A stretch of 64,000 nt of DNA. Origin: Acidobacteriaceae bacterium. GTDB lineage: Bacteria > Acidobacteriota > Terriglobia > Bryobacterales > Bryobacteraceae. The position numbers and the translations under genes were made by a program. The notes beneath the pieces were generated by a model. It made no database searches. It was not told where the DNA came from and saw only the letters and a list, made by a program, of their open reading frames with translations. This document shows positions 41,983 through 51,330 of this stretch, one piece after another. Numbering within the stretch: position 1 is the first letter of the stretch; every line of letters begins with the position of its first letter. The stretch covers positions 39,156 to 103,155 of the forward strand of contig JAFAMD010000043.1 of NCBI GenBank assembly GCA_019233755.1, in the 5' to 3' direction.

Positions 41983-42951
41983 CTATACGGGCCGCCGCGC
42001 GTAGTAGCCTTTGCGCGCGCGCACCAGCAGATCTTTGCGGCCCTTTACCTTGATCTGTACCTCGTGATACCTGCCGTCATTTTCCAGCGGCTCAGGGCGG
42101 TAAAACAGGTTGTACTGATGCCGCAGTTCGTTCGCGATGTTCTCGAACGACTGATTCAGATCCTTAGCCTGAAACGGGAAGAAGGCTGCCCCACCGGTTT
42201 GTTCGGCTAGGTAGCGCATCACTTTGTCGCCTTCCGTTTCGACGTGCGTGATGTTGGTCGAGATCGTGTAGATGACGGTATCGGCACGCTGCGCCATCTC
42301 GAGCGCCTGCTCGCGGCTATAACGGCTCTCGTTATCTTCACCATCGCTCAGGATGACCATGGCACGCCGGAACTTATACATCGGCTGGTCCTTCATGAGC
42401 TTCTCTTTGCAGGCGAAGTAAATTGCGTCGTATAGCGCCGTGCCGCCGCCCGGCCGCAGGCCGCGTACGGCGTGCTCCAACTGGCTCGTGTCGTTTGTCA
42501 TGTCAGCAACCAGCTCCGCAGCCGTATCGAAACTGACCACGATCGCTTTGTCCTGCGTACGCATGACGCTGTTGATGAAGTTCATCGCAGCTTCCTGCTG
42601 GAAGTGAAAGCGGTCGCGGATGCTATTGCTGGTGTCGATCAGGATGGCCAGCCGCAGCGGCAGGTCGGTTTCCGCGGTGAACTCCATGATGCTCTGCGGC
42701 TTCTTATTCTCGAACACCTGGAAGTCATTCTTAGTGAGATCCGTCACGAATCGGCCTTTTTTGTCGGTAACCGTGAACAGCATGTTCACGCGCGTTACTT
42801 CGGCCCGTATGGGAGCGGATTCGGTACCTTCTTGACCCTGCGGAGCGGCTGCCGGCGCTTGCGGCGACTGCTTCGGCGCCGCCCGAAGTGTATCAAGGCA
42901 CACGATGCCGGAAAGGGCCAGAGCGGCCAGACAAAGACCTGCGAACTTCAT
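41983..42951 (-). CDS. Exported VWFA-related protein of the acidobacterial type
   Basis: A 322-residue protein with a signal peptide (about residues 1-24), a beta-sandwich segment with LTKNDFQVFENKKPQ, then a von Willebrand A domain. The MIDAS motif is DTSNS in LAILIDTSNSIRDRF, with the distal threonine in GGGTALYD and aspartate in VILSDGEDN. This arrangement is the TIGR03436-like VWFA-related family, which is most abundant in Acidobacteria. Likely binds a ligand or partner through a metal. Last gene of the bcp-to-VWA run, 8 bases after rluD. Confidence 0.92.
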   Translation of the reverse strand: MKFAGLCLAALALSGIVCLDTLRAAPKQSPQAPAAAPQGQEGTESAPIRAEVTRVNMLFTVTDKKGRFVTDLTKNDFQVFENKKPQSIMEFTAETDLPLRLAILIDTSNSIRDRFHFQQEAAMNFINSVMRTQDKAIVVSFDTAAELVADMTNDTSQLEHAVRGLRPGGGTALYDAIYFACKEKLMKDQPMYKFRRAMVILSDGEDNESRYSREQALEMAQRADTVIYTISTNITHVETEGDKVMRYLAEQTGGAAFFPFQAKDLNQSFENIANELRHQYNLFYRPEPLENDGRYHEVQIKVKGRKDLLVRARKGYYARRPV

Positions 42952-42959
42952 CGAGATGC

Positions 42960-43886
42960 CTATATTCTAGCCGTCTCCGAACGTACTGAAGCAAGAAATT
43001 GAGAGAGATCCGCAGGCAAGGGGCTCTCCACGGTAATTCTCTCGCCGGTCGATGGCGACTGAAAGCGAAGCAGGTGAGCGTGCAGAAAAAAGCGACCGAG
43101 CGGCGGCAGGCCGGGCACAACGCCCGGAGCGCCATATAGCCGGTCGCCCACAATTGGATGCCGGACGCTCGAAAGATGAACGCGGATCTGGTGAGTCCGT
43201 CCGGTACCGATACGCACCTCGAGATAGCTGAGCCGTTCGAATTCTTCCAAAACCCGATAATCGGTGAGCGCCGGACGCCCGGACGCCAGTTTCGCCGTCA
43301 TGCGGGTGCGATGAACCGGATCGCGCGTGATGGGAGCGGTGATGCGGCCTTGAACCTGCTTCATCCGGCCATGCACCAGCGCTAGATAGATCTTCTCCAC
43401 TTGCCGGTCATGAAACTGTTTGGCAAGCGCCAGATGCGCTTTGTCGGTGCGCGCGACCAGCAGCACACCGCTCGTATCCTTGTCGATGCGGTGCACAATC
43501 CCGGGCCGCAGCTCGCCGTTGACCGACGATAGAGAGCCGAAGCGATGCAATAGCGCGTTCACAACCGTGCCGCTGTGATGGCCTGCGCCGGCATGCACCA
43601 CCATTCCCGCCGGCTTGTCGATGGCCACCACGTCCGCATCCTCATAGAGAATTTTGAGTGGCAGTTCTTCGGCTTCGGCCTTCAGCGGCGCCAGTTCGGC
43701 GGGTGAAACCAGCACGGCTTCGTTTCCCCGCAGGATATAAGAAGAGCGGGCGCCTTTTCCGTCAACCAGAACGCGTTCGCCTTTGATCCACGACTGCAGG
43801 CGCGAACGGCTGTATTCAGGCAGCCGCTCATGCAGAAAGGAGTCGAGACGCTTGCCGCTATCGGACGCGCCGGCGGTGAGGTTCAC
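42960..43886 (-). CDS. rluD: RluD-type rRNA pseudouridine synthase
   Basis: Modifies uridines of 23S rRNA helix 69 in RluD, or a related set in RluC/A. A 308-residue protein with an N-terminal S4-like RNA-binding segment (RLDSFLHERLPEYSRSRLQ) and the catalytic motif HRIDKDTSGVLLVA with the essential aspartate. Later RTHQIRVHL and VGDRLYG are family marks. It lies 21 bases after the DUF1684 gene and 8 before the VWA gene, so it is likely cotranscribed. Confidence 0.93.
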   Translation of the reverse strand: MNLTAGASDSGKRLDSFLHERLPEYSRSRLQSWIKGERVLVDGKGARSSYILRGNEAVLVSPAELAPLKAEAEELPLKILYEDADVVAIDKPAGMVVHAGAGHHSGTVVNALLHRFGSLSSVNGELRPGIVHRIDKDTSGVLLVARTDKAHLALAKQFHDRQVEKIYLALVHGRMKQVQGRITAPITRDPVHRTRMTAKLASGRPALTDYRVLEEFERLSYLEVRIGTGRTHQIRVHLSSVRHPIVGDRLYGAPGVVPGLPPLGRFFLHAHLLRFQSPSTGERITVESPLPADLSQFLASVRSETARI

Positions 43887-43907
43887 GACTCCATCTTAAG
43901 AAGTTCG

Positions 43908-44789
43908 TCAGCGGGCTTCTGCGTATTCCGCGTGACCTTTGCCATACCGCAACTCGCCGGCTTCTACAGGAAATGGCAGTGTGTTCTCTTTAGGCGGCAA
44001 CGGGCAGGTTGCATAGGGCGTGAAGGTGCAAGGCGGGTTGTAGGAATGGTTGAAATCGAGATCCACTTTACCGTCGGCGGGCAGAGGCGTATTCAACATC
44101 CGGCCCGCCTGGTAGGTCCCCGTCTTGTTGGTTGGATCCTTGAAGAGAAAAAACAGCGTTTTGCCCTCGTAAACGGGGCGCAAACGGTAGACCTGGCCCT
44201 TATAGAGGAACTCCACCACGCCAGGACTTTCCTGCATCTCGGTCTCACCCAGAATGTTCAGGATCGGGATGATCTGCGGATCGGGAATGAACTTTGCGGT
44301 GAAGTGCAGCTCCGGATTGGCCGGGAAGTATTTCATCCCCTGGAAATCCTTAAGAACCGGGCTGGCGCTGTCTTTTGCACGAACGGCGAAGCGATCGCCG
44401 CGCTTGATGATATAAAACGACACGGTTCCGGCATGAACTACGTCCGGCTTGTCCTCGTCGTAAGACAGACTGCGCGACGAACCATCTGCCGCCGTGAAGG
44501 TTATCTTCGAGCCTTCGAGATGCAGGCGCCCCACCTGGGCCGGAGCCGAGCCCTTTGGCAGAACAAAGTCGTTCGAATCAGCCGAGCCGATGCTGTTGTC
44601 GCCGGGTTTCAGCCAGAAAAGGCCCACCAGCGTCAGCCAACCGTTCGGCGATCGCAGCCCGGCATCCCGCTTCTGCTGCCAGGCACGAAGGGACTCGGGA
44701 TAATTCGAGCCGGTGTCAGTCTTGGCCATAGCCAACCCCGCAAACATCAGTCCGACAAACACCGTCATCCCTATCAAGAAGCGGAACAT
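43908..44789 (-). CDS. DUF1684 exported protein
   Basis: A 293-residue protein with an N-terminal signal or anchor (about residues 1-22). DUF1684 marks are the early LRAWQQKRDAGLRSPNGWL, GDRFAVRAKDS, and the late NHSYNPPCTFTPYATCPLPP with conserved NxxYNPPC and CPLPP, where two cysteines may bond. Function unknown; the family is widespread in Bacteroidetes, Acidobacteria and Actinobacteria. Sits between mutS2 and rluD with short gaps. Confidence 0.9.
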   Translation of the reverse strand: MFRFLIGMTVFVGLMFAGLAMAKTDTGSNYPESLRAWQQKRDAGLRSPNGWLTLVGLFWLKPGDNSIGSADSNDFVLPKGSAPAQVGRLHLEGSKITFTAADGSSRSLSYDEDKPDVVHAGTVSFYIIKRGDRFAVRAKDSASPVLKDFQGMKYFPANPELHFTAKFIPDPQIIPILNILGETEMQESPGVVEFLYKGQVYRLRPVYEGKTLFFLFKDPTNKTGTYQAGRMLNTPLPADGKVDLDFNHSYNPPCTFTPYATCPLPPKENTLPFPVEAGELRYGKGHAEYAEAR

Positions 44790-44813
44790 ACCACGATTCT
44801 AGCAATTCTTCAC

Positions 44814-47231
44814 CTATTCCCGTAATTCGACGATGGTAGCGCCCGATCCACCCTCGGATGGAGGCGCGGGGTAAAAACGGCTGACGTGCGGGCTCGAACC
44901 CAGATATTCGCTTACTGCCTTTTTCAAAACACCCATGCCGTGACCGTGAATGATGCGCACCCGATTCACCGACGCAAGCGCGGCGGAATCGAGAAACTTG
45001 TCCACCTGGTCGACGGCTTCTTCGGCGCGTTGCCCGATCACATTGAGCTCGCGGTACGAAACATCCCAGCGCGGACCGGTTTCCACCCGCACATTCTTCG
45101 GCAGTTTCGACGTGCCGGCGGCCTCGGGCACAACCTCGACAATGTCCTCTCGCGGCACCTGCATTTTCAGAAAACCGGCTTCTACCTCCAGATTTCCGTT
45201 CTTCAGGATGCGCCGGATGGTGGCGACTTCCCGAACATCCTTCAGACGCACGCGGGCGCCTTCCTCGAACTTGAGCGGCGGAAGCGCCGCCGTTTTCTCC
45301 ATTTCCGGCGGGGGCGCCATTACTTCCGAGGCTTCTTCGCGAAATTCCCGCTTGGTTTTCGAAATGAGCCGCTGCGCCTGCTCGGCTGCCTTGCGCTGCT
45401 CCGTGGCTTCATTCACGCGCTCCATCAGCATTTGGGCGCGCGCTTCGAAATCGGCGATCAGGTTCTCTTTTTTGTCGTCCCATTCGCGCTGGCGGCGCTG
45501 TTCACGGCCCACCGCTTCGCTCTGTACCTGGTCGGTGCGGCGCTGCAGCTCCTCGGTCGCCTGCTCCATCTCCTTCGTGAGGCGCGCGTTTTCTTCCACC
45601 TGGCGGTGCAATTCAGCAAGCAGCTCCTGAAAATCGGCCTGCATGCGCGGCAGAACAGAGCGGGCATGGGACAGCACCGCTTCGGGCAGCTCGAGACGCG
45701 TCGCAATGTCGAGACCGGCCGACTTGCCGGGAACTCCCAGCCGTAATTCGTAGGTAGGCTGCAGAGTGGCTTCGTTGAAGCCCATCGAGCCATTCAGCAC
45801 ACCGGGAGTGTGGGCGCCGTACACCTTGAGCGGCAGCAAGTGCGTGGATGCCAGACAGAAAGCACCGGACTGGCGGAACTGATCGAGAATCGCCACACCG
45901 AGCGCGCCGCCTTCCTCCGGGTCCGTCGCACGGCCGAGTTCATCGAGCAGCACCAGGCTGTCAGGGGTAACGCGTTCGAGCATCTGCTTGACATGAAGCA
46001 AGTGGCCGGAAAAGCTGCTGAGGCTTTCCGCAATGGATTGCTGGTCGCCGATATCGGCAAGCACGTCATCGAGCAGCGGGAACTCGGCTTCCGCGGCCGG
46101 CACCGGAACCGCGGCATAGGCCATCAGCGCCAGCAGGCCGGTAGTCTTCATCGTGACCGTTTTGCCGCCTGTATTCGGACCGCTGATCAGCAGGCACCGG
46201 CGCTCTTCATTGAGCTCGAACGAGATCGGGACAATGGGTTTCTTCTGCTTGCGCAGCACCGCTTCGAGCAAAGGATGGCGTGCTTGGCGGAGAATCAGGC
46301 GCCGCTGCTCGCCGCTGAAGCGCGGGATTACGGCGTTGTAGTCGCGCGCAAAAGCGGCTTTGGCGAAAATATGATCGAACTCAGCCAGCGCCTCGGCGGT
46401 GGCAGCGATTTCGGCCGCATGTTCACGAAGCGTGTTGGTGATCTCGGCGAGGATGCGCTCGATCTCACGAATCTCGTCTTCGCGCAGACGAACGAGCTGG
46501 TTATTGAGCTGGATGGTGTCGAGCGGCTCGACAAAAAGCGTGCGTCCGGTGCCGCTTGAACCGTGGATCACGCCATCCACCCGGCCCTTCTGGCCTGCCA
46601 CCACCGGCACCACGAACCGATCGTCCCGAATGGTGACGATGTCTTCCTGCAGCGTCCCGTCGCTGCGGTGAGCACGGATGAAGCGCTCGAGCGAATCCTG
46701 GATCTGCCGCTGCTGGCGGGCAATGTCGCGGCGGATGCGGCCCAGCGCGACGCTCGCTTCGTCAGAAAGAGTGCCGTCGGGCAGGAAGGCCCGCTGATAT
46801 CGCCGCGCGACATCGCGCAGGTCGGCCAGCTTCATTGCCCGCCCCGCCAGGCGCGGGTAGCGCCCGGCAACATGCAGCAAAATGCCGCGATACTCGCCTG
46901 CAATCGCAAGGGTGTGGAAGAGATCCATGATCTCGCGGCCTTCCAGCGACGCACCCTCGACGTGCAGCACGCGGACGGACGATTCGATGTCGCGAAGCTG
47001 GTCGAAACGCAGCCGGATGGCGGCGGTTCCGGAAGCAACCTGCGCCCCTGAAACCTCGCGAAGATAGGCAATGCCCTCGCCGGCGTCGGCGAGGTCTGCC
47101 TCGATCGCAATACGATCGTTGTGCGGCTCGAGAGAATAGACGATTTGCCGGCCCGCTGTGCTGCCGGCGTACTGGGCGAGCAAGTCTTTCAGCTCGCCGA
47201 ATTGTAGGAGTTCCGTACTGCTAAATGGCAT
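44814..47231 (-). CDS. mutS2: MutS2-type endonuclease
   Basis: A MutS2 protein of 805 residues: N-terminal lever and core, an ABC-type ATPase with Walker A in SGPNTGGKTVTMKT and Walker B in LVLLDELGRATDPEEGGAL, a long helical segment of Glu, Gln and Arg (about residues 515-625), a KOW-like part, and a C-terminal Smr nuclease domain with HGHGMGVLK near residue 755. MutS2 acts on recombination intermediates and, in some species, on stalled or collided ribosomes; it is not the mismatch-repair MutS. Member of the minus-strand run from bcp to the VWA gene. Confidence 0.95.
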   Translation of the reverse strand: MPFSSTELLQFGELKDLLAQYAGSTAGRQIVYSLEPHNDRIAIEADLADAGEGIAYLREVSGAQVASGTAAIRLRFDQLRDIESSVRVLHVEGASLEGREIMDLFHTLAIAGEYRGILLHVAGRYPRLAGRAMKLADLRDVARRYQRAFLPDGTLSDEASVALGRIRRDIARQQRQIQDSLERFIRAHRSDGTLQEDIVTIRDDRFVVPVVAGQKGRVDGVIHGSSGTGRTLFVEPLDTIQLNNQLVRLREDEIREIERILAEITNTLREHAAEIAATAEALAEFDHIFAKAAFARDYNAVIPRFSGEQRRLILRQARHPLLEAVLRKQKKPIVPISFELNEERRCLLISGPNTGGKTVTMKTTGLLALMAYAAVPVPAAEAEFPLLDDVLADIGDQQSIAESLSSFSGHLLHVKQMLERVTPDSLVLLDELGRATDPEEGGALGVAILDQFRQSGAFCLASTHLLPLKVYGAHTPGVLNGSMGFNEATLQPTYELRLGVPGKSAGLDIATRLELPEAVLSHARSVLPRMQADFQELLAELHRQVEENARLTKEMEQATEELQRRTDQVQSEAVGREQRRQREWDDKKENLIADFEARAQMLMERVNEATEQRKAAEQAQRLISKTKREFREEASEVMAPPPEMEKTAALPPLKFEEGARVRLKDVREVATIRRILKNGNLEVEAGFLKMQVPREDIVEVVPEAAGTSKLPKNVRVETGPRWDVSYRELNVIGQRAEEAVDQVDKFLDSAALASVNRVRIIHGHGMGVLKKAVSEYLGSSPHVSRFYPAPPSEGGSGATIVELRE

Positions 47232-47244
47232 TCAAAACTGCGCC

Positions 47245-47733
47245 CTAAGGACGCGTAACGTGCGGATGGGTGTTGCGGTTCTTGCAACAGGATTGGATGA
47301 CCTGCAGCGTGCCTTCGGTCATAGGCAGCCACCCGAGCGAGTCGATATCGAACCACGCGACGTTGCGCGAGTCGCTGCCCGCCTGCATGTCGCCGCCGCG
47401 GATGGTACAGAAAAAGTCGATCAAAACGTAATGATATTCACAGCCGCCAAGGTCATCCGGTATGATGCGTTCGAAAACCGTCGCAATCGAATCGGCAGTA
47501 ACCTCCAGGCCGGTTTCTTCCCTGACTTCGCGGACGATGGCCTCTTCCAGCCGTTCACCGGTTTCAACCCCGCCCCCGGGCAACGACCACAACCCAACCA
47601 ATGGCGGCTTGCCGCGCTCGATAAGCAGCACACGCCGGCGCTCGCCGTTTTCATCGAGAATGACGGCGCCAACGCCCAGCACCGGCCGGACGGGATAACG
47701 GCGGCTGCCGCCGCTGTGTTCACTCACACTCAC
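47245..47733 (-). CDS. NUDIX hydrolase
   Basis: A 162-residue hydrolase of nucleoside diphosphates linked to another group. The Nudix box is readable as GGGVETGERLEEAIVREV then REETGLEV. The flanking SLPGG confirms the fold. Its substrate, which may be oxidised nucleotides or NADH, cannot be told. Lies between bcp and mutS2 in the same direction, 13 bases from mutS2. Confidence 0.9.
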   Translation of the reverse strand: MSVSEHSGGSRRYPVRPVLGVGAVILDENGERRRVLLIERGKPPLVGLWSLPGGGVETGERLEEAIVREVREETGLEVTADSIATVFERIIPDDLGGCEYHYVLIDFFCTIRGGDMQAGSDSRNVAWFDIDSLGWLPMTEGTLQVIQSCCKNRNTHPHVTRP

Positions 47734-47779
47734 TGTTTATAGATGATCACCCGGCGCTAAAGCGACGCGCGTTGCCCGT

Positions 47780-48241
47780 TTACGAAATTGCCGCCAGCAC
47801 TTCTTCCGCGTGACCCTCCACCTTCACTTTAGGGAAGATCTTCTTGATTCGTCCTTCGGGGTCGATCACGAAGGTGGTCCGCTCGATACCCATGTACTTC
47901 TTCCCGTACATGCTCTTTTCCTTCCAGACGCCGTAGGCTTCAGCCGCCGTGTGGCTGGCGTCGGCGAGCAGAGTGAACGGCAGGTCGAATTTGGTTTTGA
48001 ACTTAGCTTGCGCGTTTGAGCCATCTGGCGAAACACCCACGATCACGGTGTTGGCCTTGGTGAACTTCTTGGACGTGTCGCGGAACTCGCATGCCTCCTT
48101 GGTGCAGCCCGGGGTATCGGCTTTCGGGTAGAAGTACAGAACCACATTCTTTCCCTTCAGCGAGGACAGCTCAAAGTGTTGGCCGGAATCGGTGTCGAGC
48201 GAGATGTCGGGTGCTCGGTCGCCTTCTTTGAGGGTGGACAT
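47780..48241 (-). CDS. bcp: Peroxiredoxin, BCP/PrxQ type
   Basis: Thiol peroxidase that reduces hydrogen and organic peroxides. The 153-residue length fits. The peroxidatic cysteine C46 is in DTPGCTKEAC and the resolving cysteine C51 is five residues on, the PrxQ pattern. ATG 48241 is preferred; an in-frame extension to 48325 is unusual for the family. First gene of the minus-strand run, divergent from hsp20. Confidence 0.94.
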   Translation of the reverse strand: MSTLKEGDRAPDISLDTDSGQHFELSSLKGKNVVLYFYPKADTPGCTKEACEFRDTSKKFTKANTVIVGVSPDGSNAQAKFKTKFDLPFTLLADASHTAAEAYGVWKEKSMYGKKYMGIERTTFVIDPEGRIKKIFPKVKVEGHAEEVLAAIS

Positions 48242-48355
48242 ATCGGGTCGAATTGTAGCAGACAGGCGCTGGGGGATTCTTCTCAGCTTGCGGGTTGCGG
48301 GATTAAAGCATTTTGGCTTACACAACTGGGCTTACATTTCTCGAGCACATAAAAC

Positions 48356-48384
48356 TTGACAGGCATACACGCATATTTTATGAT
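48356..48384 (+). promoter_or_regulatory. Near-consensus sigma-70 promoter of hsp20
   Basis: A perfect TTGACA (48356-48361) is separated by exactly 17 bases from TATGAT (48379-48384). The start codon at 48408 follows after about 17 bases of leader. This is the best promoter in the window. No CIRCE element or sigma-32-like site was seen, so basal expression may be high or controlled in some other way. Confidence 0.8.
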
Positions 48385-48407
48385 TGAATCTAGGAGGAAT
48401 GGTTGAA

Positions 48408-48851
48408 ATGCCAATGATCAAGTACAATCCGTTCACCACTGAATTAGAGGACTTTCCGGTAGGTCTGCGCGTGTTCCAGGATTCTTTGTCCCGCCTGTTC
48501 AGCGAACCGGCTTCCAGGCCGTGGTCGCCGGCGGTAGATATCTACGAGACCGAAAACGAGCTCGTCCTGAAGGCCGATCTGCCCGATGTGGATCCCAAGA
48601 ATGTAGGAATTCAGCTCGAGAACGGCACTCTGACCCTCAAAGGAGAGCGCAAGTTCGAGGACCAGAAGAATGGCAAGGGCTTCCATCGGATTGAGCGCTC
48701 GTATGGCTCGTTCGTCCGGGCATTCAGCCTGCCTGACACGGTCGATGGTGAAAAGGTCAAGGCCGAATACAAGAACGGCGTCCTGACCGTTACGCTTCCG
48801 AAGAAGGAAATTGCGAAACCCAAGACCATCAACGTGGCGGTAACGGAATAA
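48408..48851 (+). CDS. Small heat-shock protein, Hsp20/alpha-crystallin
   Basis: ATP-independent chaperone that holds unfolded proteins. A 147-residue protein with an alpha-crystallin domain: VDIYETENELVLKADLPDV opens the domain, and the A-x-Y-x-N-G-V-L-x-V-x-x-P-K motif appears as AEYKNGVLTVTLPKKE near the C-terminus. ATG 48408 sits 9 bases after AGGAGGA; ATG 48399 lies too close to that site and a TTG at 48384 is inside the promoter. Ended by its own terminator. Confidence 0.93.
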   Translation: MPMIKYNPFTTELEDFPVGLRVFQDSLSRLFSEPASRPWSPAVDIYETENELVLKADLPDVDPKNVGIQLENGTLTLKGERKFEDQKNGKGFHRIERSYGSFVRAFSLPDTVDGEKVKAEYKNGVLTVTLPKKEIAKPKTINVAVTE

Positions 48852-48883
48852 CGGAAGCCAGTCTCTCTCCTGGCTACGGTCGC

Positions 48884-48917
48884 GGCGCGGTGGAAATGGA
48901 GCCACCGCGCCTTTTTT
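48884..48917 (+). terminator. Rho-independent terminator of hsp20
   Basis: A 10-base-pair GC-rich stem, GGCGCGGTGG and CCACCGCGCC around eight bases, is followed by six T. It lies 33 bases beyond the hsp20 stop and insulates the next gene. Confidence 0.92.
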
Positions 48918-48954
48918 GTCTACATACGATCCTTTTTTGCGACTAATGGGAGGG

Positions 48955-50247
48955 ATGCCTCTGGTCTTTACTAGGCGTGCACGGGCGCTGCTGGCCGTCT
49001 GCTGTGCGCTTCTGGTCGTTCGCCCTGCGCTTTCCTATTCAGTCCTCACTCATGAGGCCGTCGTCGACGCCTTGTGGGAGGTGAAGCTCAAGCCGGTGCT
49101 CCTGGCACGCTTTCCGAACGCCACTCCGGAAGAGCTCAAAACTGCCCATGGCTACGCTTACGGCGGAGCGATTGTCCAGGACATGGGGTATTACCCCCAC
49201 GGGAGCATGCAGTTCAGTGACCTGACGCACTATGTGCGTACCGGGGACTTCATTGTGGCGCTTCTCACAGAGGCGCAGACTCTGAATGAGCTGGCATTCG
49301 CGCTGGGCGCCCTGGCGCACTACGTTGGCGATTGCGACGGCCATCGATATGCGACGAATGTAGGAGAGCCGATACTCTACCCCCGGGTGCAGCGCAAGTA
49401 CGGTGATTACGTGACCTATGAGCAGGACCCGGCCAGGCATCTCGATACCGAGTTCGGATTCGACGTTCTGGAGGTAGCGAAAGGAAATTTTGCCCCACAA
49501 GCCTACCACGATTTCATTGGATTCTTTGTTGCGAAGGACGTATTGCAACGTGCGTTTCGCGATACCTACGGCCTCGATTTGAACGATGTCTTCAAGGACT
49601 TCGATCTCGCGGCCGGCTCCTACCGCCGGGCGGTGAGCAAGACAATTCCGCACGCGACGCGTGTAGCGTGGGCGCAAAAGAAGCACGAGATCCAGCAGTC
49701 GGAACCCGGTATGACACGAAGACGGTTTGTTTATGTGATGAGCCGGTCGAGCTATGAACGCAACTGGGGAAAACAGTACGAGCGGCTTTCGGCCTGGGAC
49801 CGCACCCTGGCCTTTCTGCTGCGGCTGGTACCGCCCATCGGACCGCTAAAGGCGCTCCACTTCAAGATGCCGACGCCACCCGTGGAGAAGCTCTTCATGG
49901 CAAGCTTCGACCGGACAGCGAAGCAGTTCGACGGCAGTCTCGACGACGTCCGGCACAGCCGCCTGCAATTGGAAAACAAAAATTACGATGTCGGCGTAGT
50001 GACACAGGCAGGCGAGTACCGGCTGGAGGACAACATACAGGCGTATTGGCTGGACAAGCTGGCAGAGAAGAATTTCAGCACCGCCACGCCACAAATTCGA
50101 TCCGAATTGCTGAGCTACTTTGGAAACCCGAACGCGCCCATTGAGCTGAAAAACGACCGTAAGAAATGGCAGCGGCTGGAAACGCAACTCGCGGAGCTTC
50201 GAGCGGCGCCGCCCAATGTAGTCGCGGCAGGCGCGCAGGCACGCTGA
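48955..50247 (+). CDS. Exported zinc-dependent phospholipase C-like protein
   Basis: A 430-residue exported protein. The signal peptide ends near PALSYS. The mature start YSVLTHEAVVDALWE, then HGYAYGGAIVQDMGYYPHGS, FSDLTHYVRTGDF and ALGALAHYVGDCDGHRYATN provide the repeated His and Asp zinc ligands of the zinc-dependent phospholipase C/S1-P1 nuclease fold. Probable role: lipid or phosphodiester hydrolysis outside the cell. ATG 48955 is used; ATG 48946 and TTG 48916 are possible. The last 150 residues are without recognisable motifs. Confidence 0.83.
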   Translation: MPLVFTRRARALLAVCCALLVVRPALSYSVLTHEAVVDALWEVKLKPVLLARFPNATPEELKTAHGYAYGGAIVQDMGYYPHGSMQFSDLTHYVRTGDFIVALLTEAQTLNELAFALGALAHYVGDCDGHRYATNVGEPILYPRVQRKYGDYVTYEQDPARHLDTEFGFDVLEVAKGNFAPQAYHDFIGFFVAKDVLQRAFRDTYGLDLNDVFKDFDLAAGSYRRAVSKTIPHATRVAWAQKKHEIQQSEPGMTRRRFVYVMSRSSYERNWGKQYERLSAWDRTLAFLLRLVPPIGPLKALHFKMPTPPVEKLFMASFDRTAKQFDGSLDDVRHSRLQLENKNYDVGVVTQAGEYRLEDNIQAYWLDKLAEKNFSTATPQIRSELLSYFGNPNAPIELKNDRKKWQRLETQLAELRAAPPNVVAAGAQAR

Positions 50248-50274
50248 CGTTGCGCGTTGTTATACAATCCTGCC

Positions 50275-51330
50275 GTGAAACCGACTCGCTACTCGATCGC
50301 TGCGCTCTCGGCGGCATTGCTCGCCTCCGCCGTGCTGGCTGTTTCTTCTCCACAGGAGCAACTGGCGAAAGTGGAGCGGCTGAGCGCGGAAATCGATCAA
50401 CTCATTCCGCGCGATGCCGAGTTGGAGACGCTGGCGTCCGGCTTCAAATGGACCGAGGGTCCTGTGTGGATTCAGCCGGGCGGGTACCTGCTGTTCGCGG
50501 AGATTCCGAGCAACAGCATCCGGAAGCTGGTACCCGGACAGGCGCCGACCATCTTCCTGCAGCCCAGCGGATACAAGGGCAGCGCGCCGTATGGCGGCCC
50601 GGAATCAGGCTCGAACGGCATGACGCTGGACAAACGCGGCCGGTTGACAGTTGCGGGGCACGCGCAGCGCGACGTCTGGCGGCTGGAGACGATGAATCCC
50701 CATGGGCCGGTCACCATCCTGGCAGACAGCTATCAGGGCAAGTCGCTGAACAGTCCCAATGACCTGGTGTACAGGTCCGACGGATCGCTGTACTTTACGG
50801 ACCCGCCCTACGGGTTGCGCACCCAAAGCGATCACGATCCCGAGAAGAAACTGGATGTGAACGGAGTGTACCGGCTTCCCGGCGCTTTCGAAACGAAGCC
50901 GGACTCCGCACCCGCCAACGACAAACTGGAGCTGCTGGTGCGCGACCTGACGCGGCCGAACGGCATTGCGTTCTCGCCGGACGAGCAGTATTTATATGTG
51001 AACAACTCTGAGCCAAAGAAGATTTGGATGAAGTATCGGGTGAAAGCCGACGGCACGCTCGCGGACGGCAAGTTGTTCTTCGACGCGACAAGCGATACCC
51101 GCAAGGGCGCACCGGATGGTATGAAAGTGGACCGCAAGGGAAATGTGTACAGCGCGGGCCCGGGCGGCGTCTGGATCTTCTCTCCGGAAGGCAAGCATCT
51201 CGGCACCATCGATCTGCCGGATGCGACAGGCAACCTGGCATGGGGCGATGCAGATTACAAGACGCTCTATATCACTTCGAGCGGGAATGTTTATCGGCTC
51301 AGGACGAATACGGTGGGAGAGAAGCCGTAA
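50275..51330 (+). CDS. Exported SMP-30/gluconolactonase-like protein
   Basis: A 351-residue beta-propeller protein of the SMP-30/gluconolactonase/LRE-like family with a signal peptide (about residues 1-24). Family marks are LASGFKWTEGPVWI, SNGMTLDKRGRL, SPNDLVYRSDGSLYFTDPPYG, RPNGIAFSPDEQYLYV and GAPDGMKVDRKGNVY. These provide the divalent metal site and the lactonase pocket. Natural substrate likely a sugar lactone. GTG 50275 is chosen because the signal sequence begins there. Confidence 0.9.
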   Translation: MKPTRYSIAALSAALLASAVLAVSSPQEQLAKVERLSAEIDQLIPRDAELETLASGFKWTEGPVWIQPGGYLLFAEIPSNSIRKLVPGQAPTIFLQPSGYKGSAPYGGPESGSNGMTLDKRGRLTVAGHAQRDVWRLETMNPHGPVTILADSYQGKSLNSPNDLVYRSDGSLYFTDPPYGLRTQSDHDPEKKLDVNGVYRLPGAFETKPDSAPANDKLELLVRDLTRPNGIAFSPDEQYLYVNNSEPKKIWMKYRVKADGTLADGKLFFDATSDTRKGAPDGMKVDRKGNVYSAGPGGVWIFSPEGKHLGTIDLPDATGNLAWGDADYKTLYITSSGNVYRLRTNTVGEKP

